From positions 58,047,001 through 58,111,000 of the forward strand of contig NC_134120.1 in assembly GCF_040939455.1 (NCBI RefSeq): a stretch of DNA of 64,000 nt. The letters are read 5' to 3'. Both the position numbers and the translations under genes were made by a program. Source of the DNA: Microcebus murinus (lineage: Eukaryota; Chordata; Mammalia; Primates; Cheirogaleidae). The number at the start of each line of letters is the position of its first letter. The first letter of the stretch is position 1. Positions 25,304 through 40,990 of the stretch are shown piece by piece. Under the pieces are notes generated by a model. That model was given only the letters and a program-made list of their open reading frames with translations, searched no databases and was not told the DNA's origin.

Positions 25304-25622
25304 TTTTGTTTTGTTTTGTTTGAAACAAAGTCTCACTTTGTTGCCTGGGCTAGAATGAGTGCCATGGCGTCAGTTTAGCTCACAGCAACCTCAAACTCCT
25401 GGGCTCAAGCAATCCTGCTAGCTGGGACTACAGGCATGTGCCACCATGCCCGGCTAGTTTTTTCTATATATTTTTAGTTGGCCAATTAATTTCTTTCTAT
25501 TTTTAATAGAGATGGGGTCTCCCTCTTGCTCAGGCTAGTCTCAAACTCCTGATCTTGAGCGATTCACCCGCCTTGGTCTCGCAGAGTGCTAGGATTATAG
25601 GCGTGAGCCACCGCCCCCGGCC
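25304..25622 (-). repeat. Alu SINE, lemur type, inside L1M
   Basis: Reverse Alu with a gttttgttttgttt tail, the lemur segment (ttggccaattaatttctttc) and an end at accgcccccggcc. A deletion removed part of the central sequence (aatcctgctagctgggacta). Confidence 0.94.
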
Positions 25623-26134
25623 CTAAGTTCATTCTTTTATGTGTAGATACACAGTTGACACAGCACCAGTTCTTGAAGAGACTATTTTTTCCCTATTGAA
25701 TGGTTTTGTCACCCTTGTCGAAAATCAGTTGACCATAGATGTATGGGTTTATTTCTAGACTGTCAGCCCTGTTCTGTTATGCATTGCCATGCTGTCATGG
25801 TTACCATTGCATTGTAGTAAGTTTTGAAATTGGGAAATGTGAGTCCCCCAACTTTGTTCTTCCTTTTTGAGATTGTTTTGGCTATTCTAGGTTCCTTGCA
25901 TTTTATATGACTTCTGAAGTGTGAAGTTAGGGAAAGTGTGAGTCCCTTAACTTCTGACAAGGAAGCCAGGTGGGATTCTCATAAAGCTTGCCTTGAGTCT
26001 GTGATGGCTTTGGGTAGTATCGCCATGTTAACAACAGTTAGCCTTCAGACCTCTGAGCACAGGACGCCATCCCATTAACTTAGGTCTGCTTCAGCTTCTC
26101 TCAGTGATGTTTTGCACATTTCCGAGTATTTTAT

Positions 26135-26236
26135 GCTTCTTTTGTTTGTTCTTATTTATTTATTTATTTTATTTCAGCATATTATAGGGGTACAGATTTT
26201 AAGGTTTCAATGAATTCCCTTTTCTCCCCTCCCCCA
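26135..26236 (-). mobile_element. Extremely 5'-truncated lemur L1 insertion
   Basis: About 60 bp match the end of the lemur L1 3'UTR (cagcatattataggggtaca, gattttaaggtttcaatgaa), the same text as at 61512 in this window. A reversed A-rich tail precedes it. The direct repeat agtattttat flanks it at about 26125-26134 and 26237-26246. It lies inside the older L1M. Confidence 0.8.
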
Positions 26237-26650
26237 AGTATTTTATTCTTTTTGGTATTTTGGGGAAGGTTATTTTTTTATTTCAATAGATTAGGAGTGC
26301 AAGTGTTTTTTTGTTACATGGATGATTTGTATAATGCTGAAGTCAGGGCTTTTAGTGAATCTGTCACCTTTTTGATACTATAAATGAAATTGTTTTCTTA
26401 ATTTTATTTTGAGATTGAAATTGTTCATTACAAGTACATAGAAGTACAATTGGTTTCTGTATTCTGCTACCTTGCTGAATTCATTTATTAATTTTAATAG
26501 TTTTTTGGTAGATTCCTTAGTAGAATTTTCTATGTATAAGATCCTGTCATCTGTGAGATATAGAGATAGCTTTACTTCATTTACTTCATTTCCAATTTTT
26601 TTTTCATTTTCTTGCTGTTTCTTTTTAAAAATTGTTTTTGTGGGGCTAAA

Positions 26651-28379
26651 AATTAGAGGGTGCAGTAACCTCCTAAACTATTTAAATAATTTATTTGAAA
26701 GCTCTTTTATGAAAAAATGTTTAAATATTTGTGTTATGTGAGAGAATGTTTATATAATTTATATTTTGAGTGGAAATATATGTGTTTAAACAACCTTTTT
26801 GGTTTGGCGCATTGTAACTGAACTTAGAGCTGTTTTTGTTTCCCCTTAGTATCATTTTCTCTTTAGAATATTAACTTTTTAGAATATAAAGTTAAAAAGT
26901 ATAGATGGCTTTCAAGTTGGTTAATGACTGACTTTACCTGTTAAACTTTCATGTTTTTATTCATAGAGGTTTCATTTGATATAACTACTTATTTTTCTTT
27001 AGCAACAAAGTTTATCAGACAATTTATAGGTTGTGGCCTTCACATCTGTAGGTAATTAATAAGTACCTTGCCTGCCTTGGAGTTTGAATCTGTTATCTAA
27101 GGGGAAATTCTCATGGATAGATAGAAAGAGATCTTAGGAAAATGAAATGAGTTGCGAAAGGAAGGAGGAATTATAAGTAAAAATATAAAAACTTTTCTTA
27201 AGAAAAATTTGCACTTGCTATTTATAGTTCCCATTCTAAATATAGGTTACACAGTTCTGCCCTTAAATTTTTCAATTTTGCTGGAGTATTGTCTTTATAA
27301 AATGAATAAAAAGAATTGTTGGTTTATTAGTAATTTTCTTAAAAGTAGCTCATGAATATGTTACATTGCTGAATAAGACAACAGAACCTGAGCTAGTTTG
27401 ATGAAACCACTATCTTACCTAGTTTTATTCTCTTCCTTCCATAGTTTTTGAATTCAAACACTGGGTCAATTTGGATGCTCCACTGTGCCACTACCTACAC
27501 AAGAGTTGCAAATAAGCACAGTATAGCAATCAAAAGTATTTAGAAAGTATCTCTTGAAGGATTTTATGGTAGATCCATTTTACAGGTTGTAACAACACTT
27601 ACCAAAATTTCCTTTTAAAAATTCTTCAACTCCCTCATCCCTTGTGGCTGCTCTACCTTTGACTTGCACCTTAAGCAAAACTAACCACCATGCACCTATC
27701 CACACCACCCCACTTTCCCTGGAGCCCAGCCTGTCTGTCATCCTCTCTTTTCCTTGCCCTTTGTTTTTTCCATTTCAGCTAGTATCTAGATTCTCCACTG
27801 CAAATGGAATCCAGAATCAAGTGGCTGATATCTTTTTCCCTTTCCCTGTTCCTTTATTCCCTTCACCTTGATCCTGGGTCTTTCTTTTCATTTTCTCCAT
27901 TCTATACCACACACACACACAAAAACCACAAAACTTTAATAATGACTGCGAGATATCTTTGGAAGTGGCCATTGTTGTTCTTACAGAGGTCATGGTTATT
28001 GGATATGACTTTATCTTGGGATGGAAAGAGGGCAGAATGTGAGACTGCCTTGAAGTTTCTATTCAAAGAGCTGTTCAGTTTTCTGTTTTAAAATACTTTG
28101 TTCTGGAAGGGACATGGGCCATTTTAAGAATGGAAGATTGGGAGAATTCTGCAACCCATGACAAGCTGTAAAAGGTTGCTAAGGAGATTCCTGTGAGAAG
28201 GAGCAGTATTTAAATGATCTGTAACTGAACTCTAACTTCTAAGGGCAGGAAATGAAAGAAAGGGAGTCTCTTTTATTTCACTTCTTTAACATTTTAGGAA
28301 GCAAGCAAAAGCAAGAATTTTCTTTTTTCTTAAACAAAAATAATTTTGTATAAAATTAACTCATGTTGTGTTAACGTGA
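26651..28379. other. Non-coding sequence, little recognised
   Basis: Pyrimidine-rich around 27630-27900 with an (AC)n run at about 27910. Open frames at 27644-27871 and 27804-28091 follow that composition and show no coding signs. Confidence 0.35.
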
Positions 28380-28488
28380 TATTTTTAAACATTTTATTGA
28401 AGTATAGAACATTGCGCACATGTGCGCTATAAAAAGCGCACAAATCGCTAAGTTACAGCTTGATGAATTTTTACAGGTAGTGATAATA

Positions 28489-28490
<2 letters not shown>
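28380..28490 (-). mobile_element. L1M 3'UTR remnant
   Basis: Reverse L1M phrases attttattgaagtatagaac and gttacagcttgatgaatttt flank an unusual GC-rich palindrome at 28414-28427 next to a tataaaaag. Confidence 0.6.
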
Positions 28491-28496
<6 letters not shown>

Positions 28497-28531
<35 letters not shown>

Positions 28532-28855
28532 AGACAGAGTCTCACTTTGTTGTCCAGGCTAGAGTGAGTGCCGTGGCGTCAGCCTAGCTCACAGCAACCT
28601 CAAACTCCTGGGCTCAAGCAATCCTGCTGTCTCAGCCTCCCGAGTAGCTGGGACTACAGGCATGCGCCACTATGCCCGGCTAATTTTTTTTTATATATAT
28701 ATATATATCAGTTGGCCAATTAATTTCTTTCTGTTTATAGTAGAGACGGGGTCTCGCTCTTGCTCAGGCTGGTTTTGAACTCCTGACCTTGAGCAATCCG
28801 CCCGCCTCGGCCTCCCAAGAGCTAGGATTACAGGCGTGAGCCACAGCGCCCGGCC
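28497..28855 (-). repeat. Alu SINE, lemur type, young
   Basis: Reverse Alu with a long T-tail (about 28497-28530), CpG-rich body, an (AT)n expansion within the lemur segment, and a cagcgcccggcc end. A perfect 16-bp target-site duplication, tgataatattgtattt, is at 28481-28496 and 28856-28871, so the copy is recent. Confidence 0.97.
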
Positions 28856-28927
28856 TGATAATATTGTATTTAATGTCATTTAATATATCCTATTTCTTGT
28901 CTTTGAAAAATGTTATCTTAAAATTTT

Positions 28928-29270
28928 CGGCCGGGCGCGGTGGCTCACGCCTGTAATCCTAGCACTTTGGGAGGCCGAGGCAGGCGGATTGCTCAAGGTC
29001 AGGAGTTCGAAACCAGCCTGAGCGAGACCCTGTCTCTACCAAAAATAGAGAGAAATTAATTGACCAACTAAAAATATATATACAAAAAAAAAATTAGCCG
29101 GGCATGGTGGCGCATGCCTGTAGTCCTAGCTACTCGGGAGGCTGAGGCAGGAGGATCGCTTGAGCCCAGGAGATTGAGGTTGCTGTTAGCGAGGCTGACG
29201 CCATGGCACTCACTCTAGCCTGGGCAACAAAGTGAGACTCTGTCTCAAAAAAAAAAAAAAAAAAAAAATT
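28928..29270 (+). repeat. Alu SINE, lemur type, young
   Basis: Sense Alu beginning ggccgggcgcggtggctcac with intact CpGs, the segment aattaattgaccaactaaaa and a pure A-tail of about 22 nt. It forms an inverted pair with the reverse Alu 73 bp upstream. Confidence 0.97.
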
Positions 29271-29820
29271 TTTATTTGATGTAAAGATCAAAGTGATAAT
29301 TTCAAAGCAGTGCAGAGATTTTGTTTAGCTTCTGTTTTTAATGGCATGTTGTATTCCCTCACCTTCTTTCCCAGTCTTCTGCTTATTAATACAAAACCAG
29401 AGGAAGAATTTCTTCTAGAGAGGAAAGAGTGATTCTGTTTGGAACTGGTCTAGAGCAGCACTGTCCAGTAGAAACAGCCACACTTCGGGTGCTCTGTACA
29501 TTTGGTTAAAGAAGTAGGTAGAAGGAGGAATAGAAATGTTTAAGCAATGAGAAATTTGAAGAGACTTGAAAAGTTTTAGTCCTGAATTATCTTAAAAAAT
29601 CCTGAGACTTAGTGGGAAGTCAGAAACAGCATGTTGAGGGACTTGGGTTAGAGACCAAAAAGTAAAAGAATATTCTCAAGAAATGGAGTAGATTCTAAGT
29701 AGGCACTGGGGAGAGAGGTTTATGGGAATAACTCTGTTAAATGAAGAAAGTAGATTGCAGTCGTGCATTACCCAGGAGTGTGATTATCAAGTCCTTGAAG
29801 AAGCTATTGAATAGGAGACT
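29271..29820. other. Unique non-coding sequence
   Basis: At about 29452-29500 the phrase agagcagcactgtccagtag resembles the end of a small hAT-type MER element. Nothing else recognised. Confidence 0.35.
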
Positions 29821-29824
29821 TTAA

Positions 29825-30880
29825 AAAGCAAATCAACCTTTATTGAGCACCTGCTGTGTCCAGGCTCTCTTCTAGGATTTGGGATACACCAGTGAACAAA
29901 ACAGACAAAAATCTTGGTCCTCAAATGTTTCTAGTATAGTAGGAACAGGCAGACAATAGACAAGGAAACTGTAGAACATTAAAAGGTGCTAAGTCCTGTG
30001 GAGAAAAGTGAAATAGGGATCTGTGATGGGGAGTGGAGGTAGTGGAAAGTAGCAGTTACTGGTAATGAGGAGGCCTAAGGTGTCCTCATGGCAGTGAGTG
30101 GCTGAGGCCTGGAGGAGGACAAGGTCATCAGATAGAGGAGTTCACAGAAGCGAGAGGCCAGCGTGTTGGAAGGTCCTGCACATGCATATTCAAACTACCA
30201 AGAATTAGAGGAGGGTGACAGTAAACCAGCAGCTAACATTCTTGCAATAGGAAGGGGGGCCTTGGGGAGCCATTGATGACAACGATAAGAGGGGTAGTAG
30301 GTGTGTAGTATGTAGACGGTCTGGTTCCATGCTGGAGAGCTGTGAGGAGGATCGGGGGGAATGTTGAGGCACGAGCAGGACCTCTTCCCCAGTTCCAGGC
30401 CAAGATTTGAGAATTATGAGAGAAAGAATAGCTAGGAGCAGCATTGACCTGGGGAGATTCAGGCTTAGGGTAGAGCAAGAAGCTAAGGGGGGAACCTTGA
30501 GAGAAGCTAAGATGTAGGGAACTATTACTTCTGGAGGGCACACTGGAAGCCTTTCGAGAGTTGGGGAGGGATGGGCAATAGGTACGGAAGAGGGGGTAGA
30601 AGAGGCATAGCCTTACAGGAGGTGGATAGTGGGAGCTTGTGGCTTTGTGCTGATTTATGTCAGTGGGGGCATAAGACAAAAATGATGTCAGCCTGAGTGC
30701 ATTCACAGCAAATAAGGTGGTGCGGCTGCAGATGCTGGAAAGTAGGGGGAGGGGAGCACCCTTTTGACTCTTGTAGATGGAAGTTCCCCAAAATAGGTCT
30801 CAGATGGTTGCCAGTAGAATAGACCCTCCCTAGCTCCTCCTTCATAGTAAAGGAGGCAGTTTAGGGAAAGAAAAGATGTC
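29825..30880 (-). repeat. L2 LINE antisense fragment, with G-rich continuation
   Basis: From 29825 the text is a clear reverse L2: tttattgagcacctgctgtg, tccaggctctcttctaggat, acaccagtgaacaaaacaga. The segment after about 30190 is purine-rich and open on the minus strand for 157 codons (30233-30706). It may be deeper L2 sequence, but I cannot follow it with certainty. The minus-strand peptide is Pro/Ser-rich and has no motif I know. Confidence 0.55.
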
Positions 30881-31499
30881 AAGCCAGCCTTTCTTATCAG
30901 GGTAATGACAAGGAAAAATGACTAGGAAAACTGAAGACAAATGTTATTACTTGAATTTGGTGTGTTGGGAAACTGGCTCTCAAGAAAAACCTCCCAAACA
31001 CGAATTTCTGTGGTACAAGTACTCCCACCTTTCCACTTTCAGGCTGTCAGAGGTTTAACTAACTAGCTGGCAAAATTCCTGAATACGCGACAGCTTGTTT
31101 GTCGGCGGCCAACAGGATGTGCTCTCTAGCATGCCATGCACTCCAGAGTTGGGTCTGTTATCTTTAAAATACTTGTATACCATTTGAGTGCTTTAGAGTC
31201 ATACCAGAGTACTAATTACTAATCCTCAATTTTGCTTCTTTATAACTCATTACCTTATTGAACCTCAGTTTCTTTGTCTGAAGACAAAGGATATTAATAC
31301 CTGTTCCTTGGGTTGATGTAAGGATTAGAGAATAGGTAGAATAGCATTTCCTAGAATGACAGGTACTGTTGTTGTTATAATTGTCATCACCTTAATGTAT
31401 AGCTTTGTTATAGAGGAACTCAATTACCAGAGGATATATCTGTATTTTCATATGCAAAGGTAATAGTAGAGATGGCAGTTAACCTTTCGGAGAGCAGTT
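30881..31499. other. Unique sequence with a MIR remnant
   Basis: MIR-like phrases at about 31230-31345: tcattaccttattgaacctc, agtttctttgtctgaagaca, gatgtaaggattagagaata. The rest is unassigned. Confidence 0.5.
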
Positions 31500-32290
<791 letters not shown>

Positions 32291-33127
32291 TGTGTGGGTG
32301 TACACACACACCCTAACGATGGAAACATACATTTAGCTTTCTCCTTTGTCATGAGTAACTCTACCCATCTCCTCCATTCTGCTGTCAGAATCCAAGCACA
32401 GTCCCATGACTAAGGCTGGATGAGGGGCAAGGCGGCCAAATAACTGGGCTCATTGCCTGAGGTGCCTGGCAGTAATTCAAGAACTATGGGTTAGTTGATT
32501 CCCATAAAATTGAGTCTCTGGGATATCAGTGATTTTTAGCTAGGAGAGGAAATCAAAATAGGGTTGAGATGGGAAGCGTCTGTTGAAGACTACTATAAAG
32601 AAAAACATGGAAGATGTGAGGGAAAGTTAGCAATTACAGTCCATTCTAAGAAGATGAACCGCTGTTTCCTTTAAAGTCTTTCCATGAATATTGTTGACTT
32701 AGCACAATCCATTTTTTAAAAACAGGACCTTGTGATTGTCACAAGTTATTCAAGCAATTAGAAACCAGGAAATTTACTCTTGTGTAAAATAGTCCATGAA
32801 TCAACAAGTCAAGTAATGCATCTGTTAGATTCAGTGCTGTTCTTATATCAGATGACTTCCCAGGTTATTTAAATATTTTCTGAAGTTTGTTTACATTAAA
32901 CTAAGTAAAAAGCAAGTAGCATATAACCAAATTATCTTTTATTCTATTGTTTGCTTCCAGAATAAGTCAGCTTTTTAATTATATGTATAGTACTAATAAA
33001 AGGGAATGTTAGCATTGCTAATTATAGAAATTAGATAATTAAAGGGAGAAAATAATTTAGTGGTGTTAGGAAGGTAAGCAGCTTTGGAAACAAGCTAGAC
33101 TAGGAGAGTAGCCCTAAGAAATAAGCA
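32291..33127. other. Unique non-coding sequence
   Basis: AT-rich without exon or repeat signals. Confidence 0.35.
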
Positions 33128-33215
33128 GTCAGACAACTTCTTTTCTTTTTTCTCTTTTTCTTTTCTTTTCTCCCCCCCTTTCTTTTCCTTTCTTTTTTCC
33201 TTCTTTTTCTTGTTT
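33128..33215. repeat. Polypyrimidine low-complexity tract
   Basis: Almost 90 bases of C and T on the plus strand (ttcttttctttttt and similar), including a C7 run. On the minus strand this yields a meaningless Lys/Glu-rich open frame. Confidence 0.9.
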
Positions 33216-33224
33216 GTGCAAAAA

Positions 33225-33790
33225 AGAGCACCTAACCTGTGCCATATAATGGCTCTAAGCATTGGAAGTATATCAATAAACAAAACTGACAAAAAACCTC
33301 TGCTTGCATGGAGTTTACATTCTAGTACTTACAGATAATATACATTTGTACATTTATTTAAATGTATATAAAATATTGTATGACATTAAGTGCTGTGAAG
33401 AAAAATAAAGGAGGGCAAGGGAGAGAGCATAACTGGGCAGGGGTGAGGTGGAAAGAGAAGAGAGGGTCCACTCTAATTCTGTTTTTCAATTTTATTTTAG
33501 AAGTGAAGGCCTCTCATTTGAGGTGACACTTGAGCAGAGATCTGAATGAGATGAGGGAGTAAACTAGGCAGAAGAAAAAGCAGGTGCAAAGGCCATGCAG
33601 TGGGAAGGTGTATGGATGGTCCAAGAACATCAAGGAGGCCAGTTTTGGCCAGGGGAGATGGTGAAAGAGGTCAGACAGAGCAGGGTGGTGCAGGGCCCTG
33701 CCAGCTGTAATAAGCACTCACTTGAGTGAATTTGGAAGCCTCTGGAGAGGTGTGTTTATTACAGCAGCTAGTACTACTCTAACCAATACA
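33225..33790 (-). repeat. L2 LINE antisense fragment
   Basis: Reverse L2 phrases in order: tctaagcattggaagtatat, caataaacaaaactgacaaa, catggagtttacattctagt, gctgtgaagaaaaataaagg, cttgagcagagatctgaatg, aggtgcaaaggccatgcagt, caaggaggccagttttggcc. Confidence 0.88.
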
Positions 33791-34029
33791 GATACTGATA
33801 TGTACTCAATAGGTGTCTATTTGGGTGCCATTACATGTTTAATTCTCTCTTACCTAGGAGTAATTTAAGTAGCAGATAATATTGTATTATTACATATAGT
33901 TCTCTTCATTTCAGTAATCAGCAATGCATTAGGTATTTTAAATCACATTTCTGAGTTTTCCTCTTATTGCTGGCTTGTTGTTTGGATATTAGTTTTGTCC
34001 TCCACTAGGATTTGTTAGCAAACAAGTAA

Positions 34030-34380
34030 GGTGTTGAAAATTTCTCTTTTTAAAAATTGTGGTAAAAAACACATAACAAAATTTACCTGCTTAATCATTC
34101 AAGTGTACAGTTCGATGGTATGTTCTTGTGAAACAGGTATCCAGAACCTTTTCACTTTGCAAAACTGAACCTCTCTTCCCATTAAATAACAATTCCCCTT
34201 CCCGGTTCCCTTGGCAATCACCATTCTTCTTTCTGTCTCTACTCTTGGTACCTCATATAAGTGGAATCAATAATATTTGTCTTTTTGTGTCTGCTTATGT
34301 CACTTAGCATAATGTCCTCAAAGCTCTTCCATGTTAAAGCATGTGACAGAATATCCTTTTTAAGGCTGAGTGTTTGATGT
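34030..34380 (-). mobile_element. L1M 3' fragment
   Basis: Reverse L1M phrases: gtggtaaaaaacacataaca, caagtgtacagttcgatggt, tacctcatataagtggaatc, gtcacttagcataatgtcct, ccatgttaaagcatgtgaca. Confidence 0.85.
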
Positions 34381-34560
34381 TCTTGGACCGCCTATGCACT
34401 CTCCCACTGCACAGCCTTTGCACTTGCTTTTTCTCTGGAAAAAACAAATAGGTTTTTCTCCTTTACTCTCACCTTTGCACTTGCTTTTTCTCTGAAAAAA
34501 ACAAGTAGTTTTTTCTCCTTTACTCTCACGACACAGAACACTGTGATCTGGTCACCAAAT
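34381..34560 (+). repeat. L2-like sequence with a 57-bp tandem duplication
   Basis: A unit beginning cctttgcacttgctttttct and ending ctcctttactctca occurs at 34415-34471 and again, directly adjacent, at 34472-34528, with about three differences. The wording resembles the L2 phrase for its 3' region, so the duplication happened inside an old L2 piece. Confidence 0.8.
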
Positions 34561-35690
34561 CAATGGGTTCTTTAATTCCTAATATCCATAGAAGGATTTC
34601 ATACATAACTAGGACATTGACAGTTCTTATAACCTTTATCTTATATTGGTGGGTTGGAGTGCTTATCCTGCAACAGAATTGCAGATAGAGATATAATCTC
34701 TGAGCAGGCAGTGTTGCTTACTACAAATTGTAACCTGCAGAGCGCTTGCAACTTTCAGCAGCCTCATTTCATGGCAGGAAAGGTTTGCCCCAGCCTTACA
34801 CAGTAGACCTTATTCCAAGTTTCCTCCTGTGCCTGGGTCCTCACCTCCTGGCTGCTTCTGGATACAGAAACTGGGAGGCCATGTGTTTAGCCCTTTTACT
34901 GCAGCATTTTCCTGTTCTGTTTCTTGGACACAGACATATTGATCTTCTTTTCAGAATGGCCATGTCTCAAAAATGTTTAAAAATTTTTATCTGTCATTTG
35001 TGTGGATTACTTAGTGTGGATGACAAAGAGTGAACTCATATGATTAAGGAGTCTCCTTCACTGGCTGCTCATGAATTGATAAAGATGTTGGTGGTGGTAT
35101 CAGTGGTATCTCAACTCAGCAGAAATAAATAGTTCTGTACCTAGTATGCAAATTTCTAGATAGAAGAGTAAAAATAAGAAATTAACATCAAGCATTTGGG
35201 ATCATTGCTTGGAAAAGATTTTTTTTTTTGTCAAAAGACCCAAGCAGAGCCTTTTGGCTATATCTTTCAGAGCTGCAAAGCAGAATGAAACTAAAAGTTT
35301 GATCTGTTTTTTTACTGCCATTTCCTTCCTAACTAGAGAAAGGGAGGGATTTTTATCTCATCTCTCATGTTGCTGTCTTTGTCAGTTAGAATGCTTTCAA
35401 CTGCAAGCAACAAAAAGTAACTCAATCTTTCATGTTGATATGTATGTATATGTGTGTGTATATTTATATAAACACTTACATATGCACATGAATACATAGG
35501 CACACGCATTGTGAAAGGGCCTGGAAGGCATCCCTGTAACAATGAGCACACCTAGATACCCAGATCTTGGTTTCTAAATAGCCTTCCCTGCTAACAGTAA
35601 CCAGGGCTCCCTGGGGAAGTAGCTGATTTCAGGGCTGGGGTAAAGAAAAGACAAGATGAGGCCAGAACATCTTTTTGTGCCAGATATAAG
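34561..35690. other. Unique non-coding sequence
   Basis: A short TG/TA-rich stretch lies near 35437-35475. Open frames of 95-96 codons at 34746 and 35209 show no motifs and no splice support. Part of 35380-35440 (agaatgctttcaactgcaag) may be an old repeat I cannot name. Confidence 0.35.
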
Positions 35691-35699
35691 GACATGCTC

Positions 35700-36105
35700 A
35701 GAGCATGATGAGGTAGCACATCCATACCATGAGTACTATATGCCGGTAACAAGGAACAAAGGCTACAACATCGACTAACCCCCAAAACATGCTATGTGAA
35801 AAAATCCAGACACAAAGGACCACATTACTATGTGATTTCATTTATATGCAATATCCAGAAAAACCAAAACTGTAGAGACAGAAAGTAGATGAGTGATTTC
35901 CTGGAGCTGGGAATCAGAAGGAGAGTGACTGCAGATTGGCATGAAGTTTCTTTTAGGAGTGATAAAAAATAAAAAATCTAAAATTATGTTGTAGTGATGG
36001 TTACATACTTTTGTAAATTTACTAAAGATCATTGTTCACTTTAAATAGGTGAATTTTAGGGTAAGTAAATTATACATCAGTAAAGCAGTTTAAAAAAATT
36101 ATAGG
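35700..36105 (+). mobile_element. L1M sense 3' fragment
   Basis: Sense L1M phrases: ccaaaacatgctatgtgaaa, atgtgatttcatttatatgc, gagtgatttcctggagctgg, gaagtttcttttaggagtga, tttagggtaagtaaattata. These mirror the copy at 51590-51870. Confidence 0.8.
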
Positions 36106-36535
36106 ATATGTCAAAAGGACTCAGGAGTAAGCTTGAAAGGCCTCCCAACAGCCAAATCTGAGAATAGTTGAGCATCAGAATAACTAATGATTATGGGTTA
36201 AATTTATTATTGAATAAAATTGAATAAAATAACAAAATTCATGAGCCTATTTAAATACATGAATAAATAAATGAGGGAGAAAGGAAAGTTCTTTCTTACT
36301 ATAGAATGCCAACTCACAAACATAGCAGGAGTGATAGATAGAATATTGTCACTTTCCAACCATCATAGTAATAATTGACTTAGGCAAGAATCATCAGTGA
36401 CTATTAAAACTAGTTGAAAGTTTGATGAGGACCATGATGTTAACAGTTTCAAAGGAGCTCTGCATTAAATATCTGTTGGTTTCAAAGGGAAAAATAGCAC
36501 ACTAGAGTAATTTGGCACAACCACACTAAGTGACC
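36106..36535. other. Unassigned sequence, possibly old L1
   Basis: The text at 36300-36500 (caagaatcatcagtgactat, agtttgatgaggaccatgat) may be ancient LINE sequence, but I cannot assign it. Confidence 0.35.
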
Positions 36536-37130
36536 AAATTGGTTTTATATTGCTGTGTAATAATATTACTACAAATTTAGAAGCTTAAAAAAGTCACACA
36601 TTTATTATCTCACAGTTTCTTTGACTCAGGAGTCTGGGCCTGGCTTACTGGGACCTTGGTTCAGGGTCTCCTAAGATTGTAATCCAGGTGTCAGCTGGGG
36701 CTGGGTGATTTGGAAGCTCAGCTGGGGAAGGATCCACTTCCTGCTCATGTGCTTGTTGGCTACATTTGGTTCCTTGTAGTTGAAGGACTGACAGCTTCAT
36801 TTTTTTGCTAGGAGGATGCCCTCAGCTCCTAGAGGCTGTCCGTAGTTGCTTCCTTGTGGGTTCCCCAATGTGGCCACCTGCTTCCTTACAGCCAGCAAGG
36901 GGGAGGAGTCTCCAGCACAGTGGAAGCTATATCTTATATAACATAATCACGTACTTGTAATCTTGAACATCCCATCACCTTTGCTGCATTTAATTGGTTA
37001 GAAGCACATCACAGCCCCACCTACGCTCAAAGGGAGGGATCACACACAGCATGGACACCAGGAAGGAGGAATCACAGAGGCACCTTAGAGTTGGTCACCA
37101 AAGGTGACATCACCATTGTTGGCACAAACC
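36536..37130. mobile_element. Possible LTR or other medium-length repeat
   Basis: Phrases such as atattgctgtgtaataatat, tttattatctcacagtttct, cagctggggctgggtgattt and taattggttagaagcacatc are of a style common to mammalian ERVL/MaLR LTRs in reverse orientation. Termini and subfamily could not be fixed. Confidence 0.4.
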
Positions 37131-37728
37131 ACACCATGTGCCTCCTGACACACTGAAAGGGGTACAGTACCACTCCTCAGGTATTCTTGCCATGTATGCA
37201 TAATCCAAGTAACATGAGACAAACCAAATACCAGGGGAACCCAGTACTTGGCTTATTACTCTTCAAAAGTGTTACTGTCATGAAATTCAAAGGCTGAAGA
37301 GCTGTTCTAGATTAAAGGAGACAAATGAAGCATGGCGACAAATGCAGTGGGTGATTCTGGGTTAGGAAAAGTAGTACAAAGAACATATTTTGGGGGACGT
37401 GTTGAAATTTGAACATAAACTGTGGATTAGATTGTATCGATGTCAAATTTCCTGATTTTGATAATTGTACTGTGGTCATCTAAGACATGCCCTTATTTTT
37501 AAGCAGTAAACACAGTATTTGGAGTAGAAATAGGCATGATGTGTATAACTTACTCTCAAATGGTTTCAAAATGTGTGTGCGAGCAAGTGAGAGAGCGAGC
37601 AAGCAAGAGAGAGAATATGTGAATAAAGCAAATGAGGCAAAATGTTAACTATTGTTAAATCTGGGTAAAGGATATATAGGAATTCTTAGGATATTTTTGA
37701 GACTTAAGTTTAAAATTATATTAAAACA
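37131..37728 (+). mobile_element. Old LINE-like 3' sequence
   Basis: The phrases attaaaggagacaaatgaag, ttgatgtcaatttcctgattttg-type text at about 37440-37460 and gataattgtactgtggtcat resemble L1M/HAL1 3' ends. A simple gagcgagcaagcaagagaga repeat sits at about 37577-37612. Confidence 0.5.

Positions 37729-40990
<3,262 letters not shown>

Larger units (their letters stand above)
24190..26650 (-). mobile_element. L1M, long antisense fragment
   Basis: Reverse-strand L1M can be followed for about 2.4 kb. 3'UTR: gtgcaaccatcactacaatc. Middle: cattcatcagttgatgtaca, gtcgaaaatcagttgaccat, gttttgaaattgggaaatgt. ORF2: ctgctaccttgctgaattca. Translation of the minus strand gives broken ORF2-like pieces, for example IDTLNFIKIKNFYASNDTIK-type text near 25021-25254. 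An Alu (25304-25622) and a tiny L1 (26135-26236) sit inside it. It is long dead. Confidence 0.85.

Noticed and set aside
30233..30706. A 157-codon minus-strand open frame
   Set aside because: It lies beside and probably within an antisense L2, is dominated by Pro and Ser from purine-rich DNA, and two overlapping frames are open too. No motif supports it.
33095..33292. Lys/Glu-rich minus-strand frame
   Set aside because: It is a translation of a simple polypyrimidine tract.
36536..37130. Assignment to a named LTR family
   Set aside because: The phrase style resembles mammalian LTRs, but I could not place the termini or target-site duplication, so I kept only a low-confidence entry.
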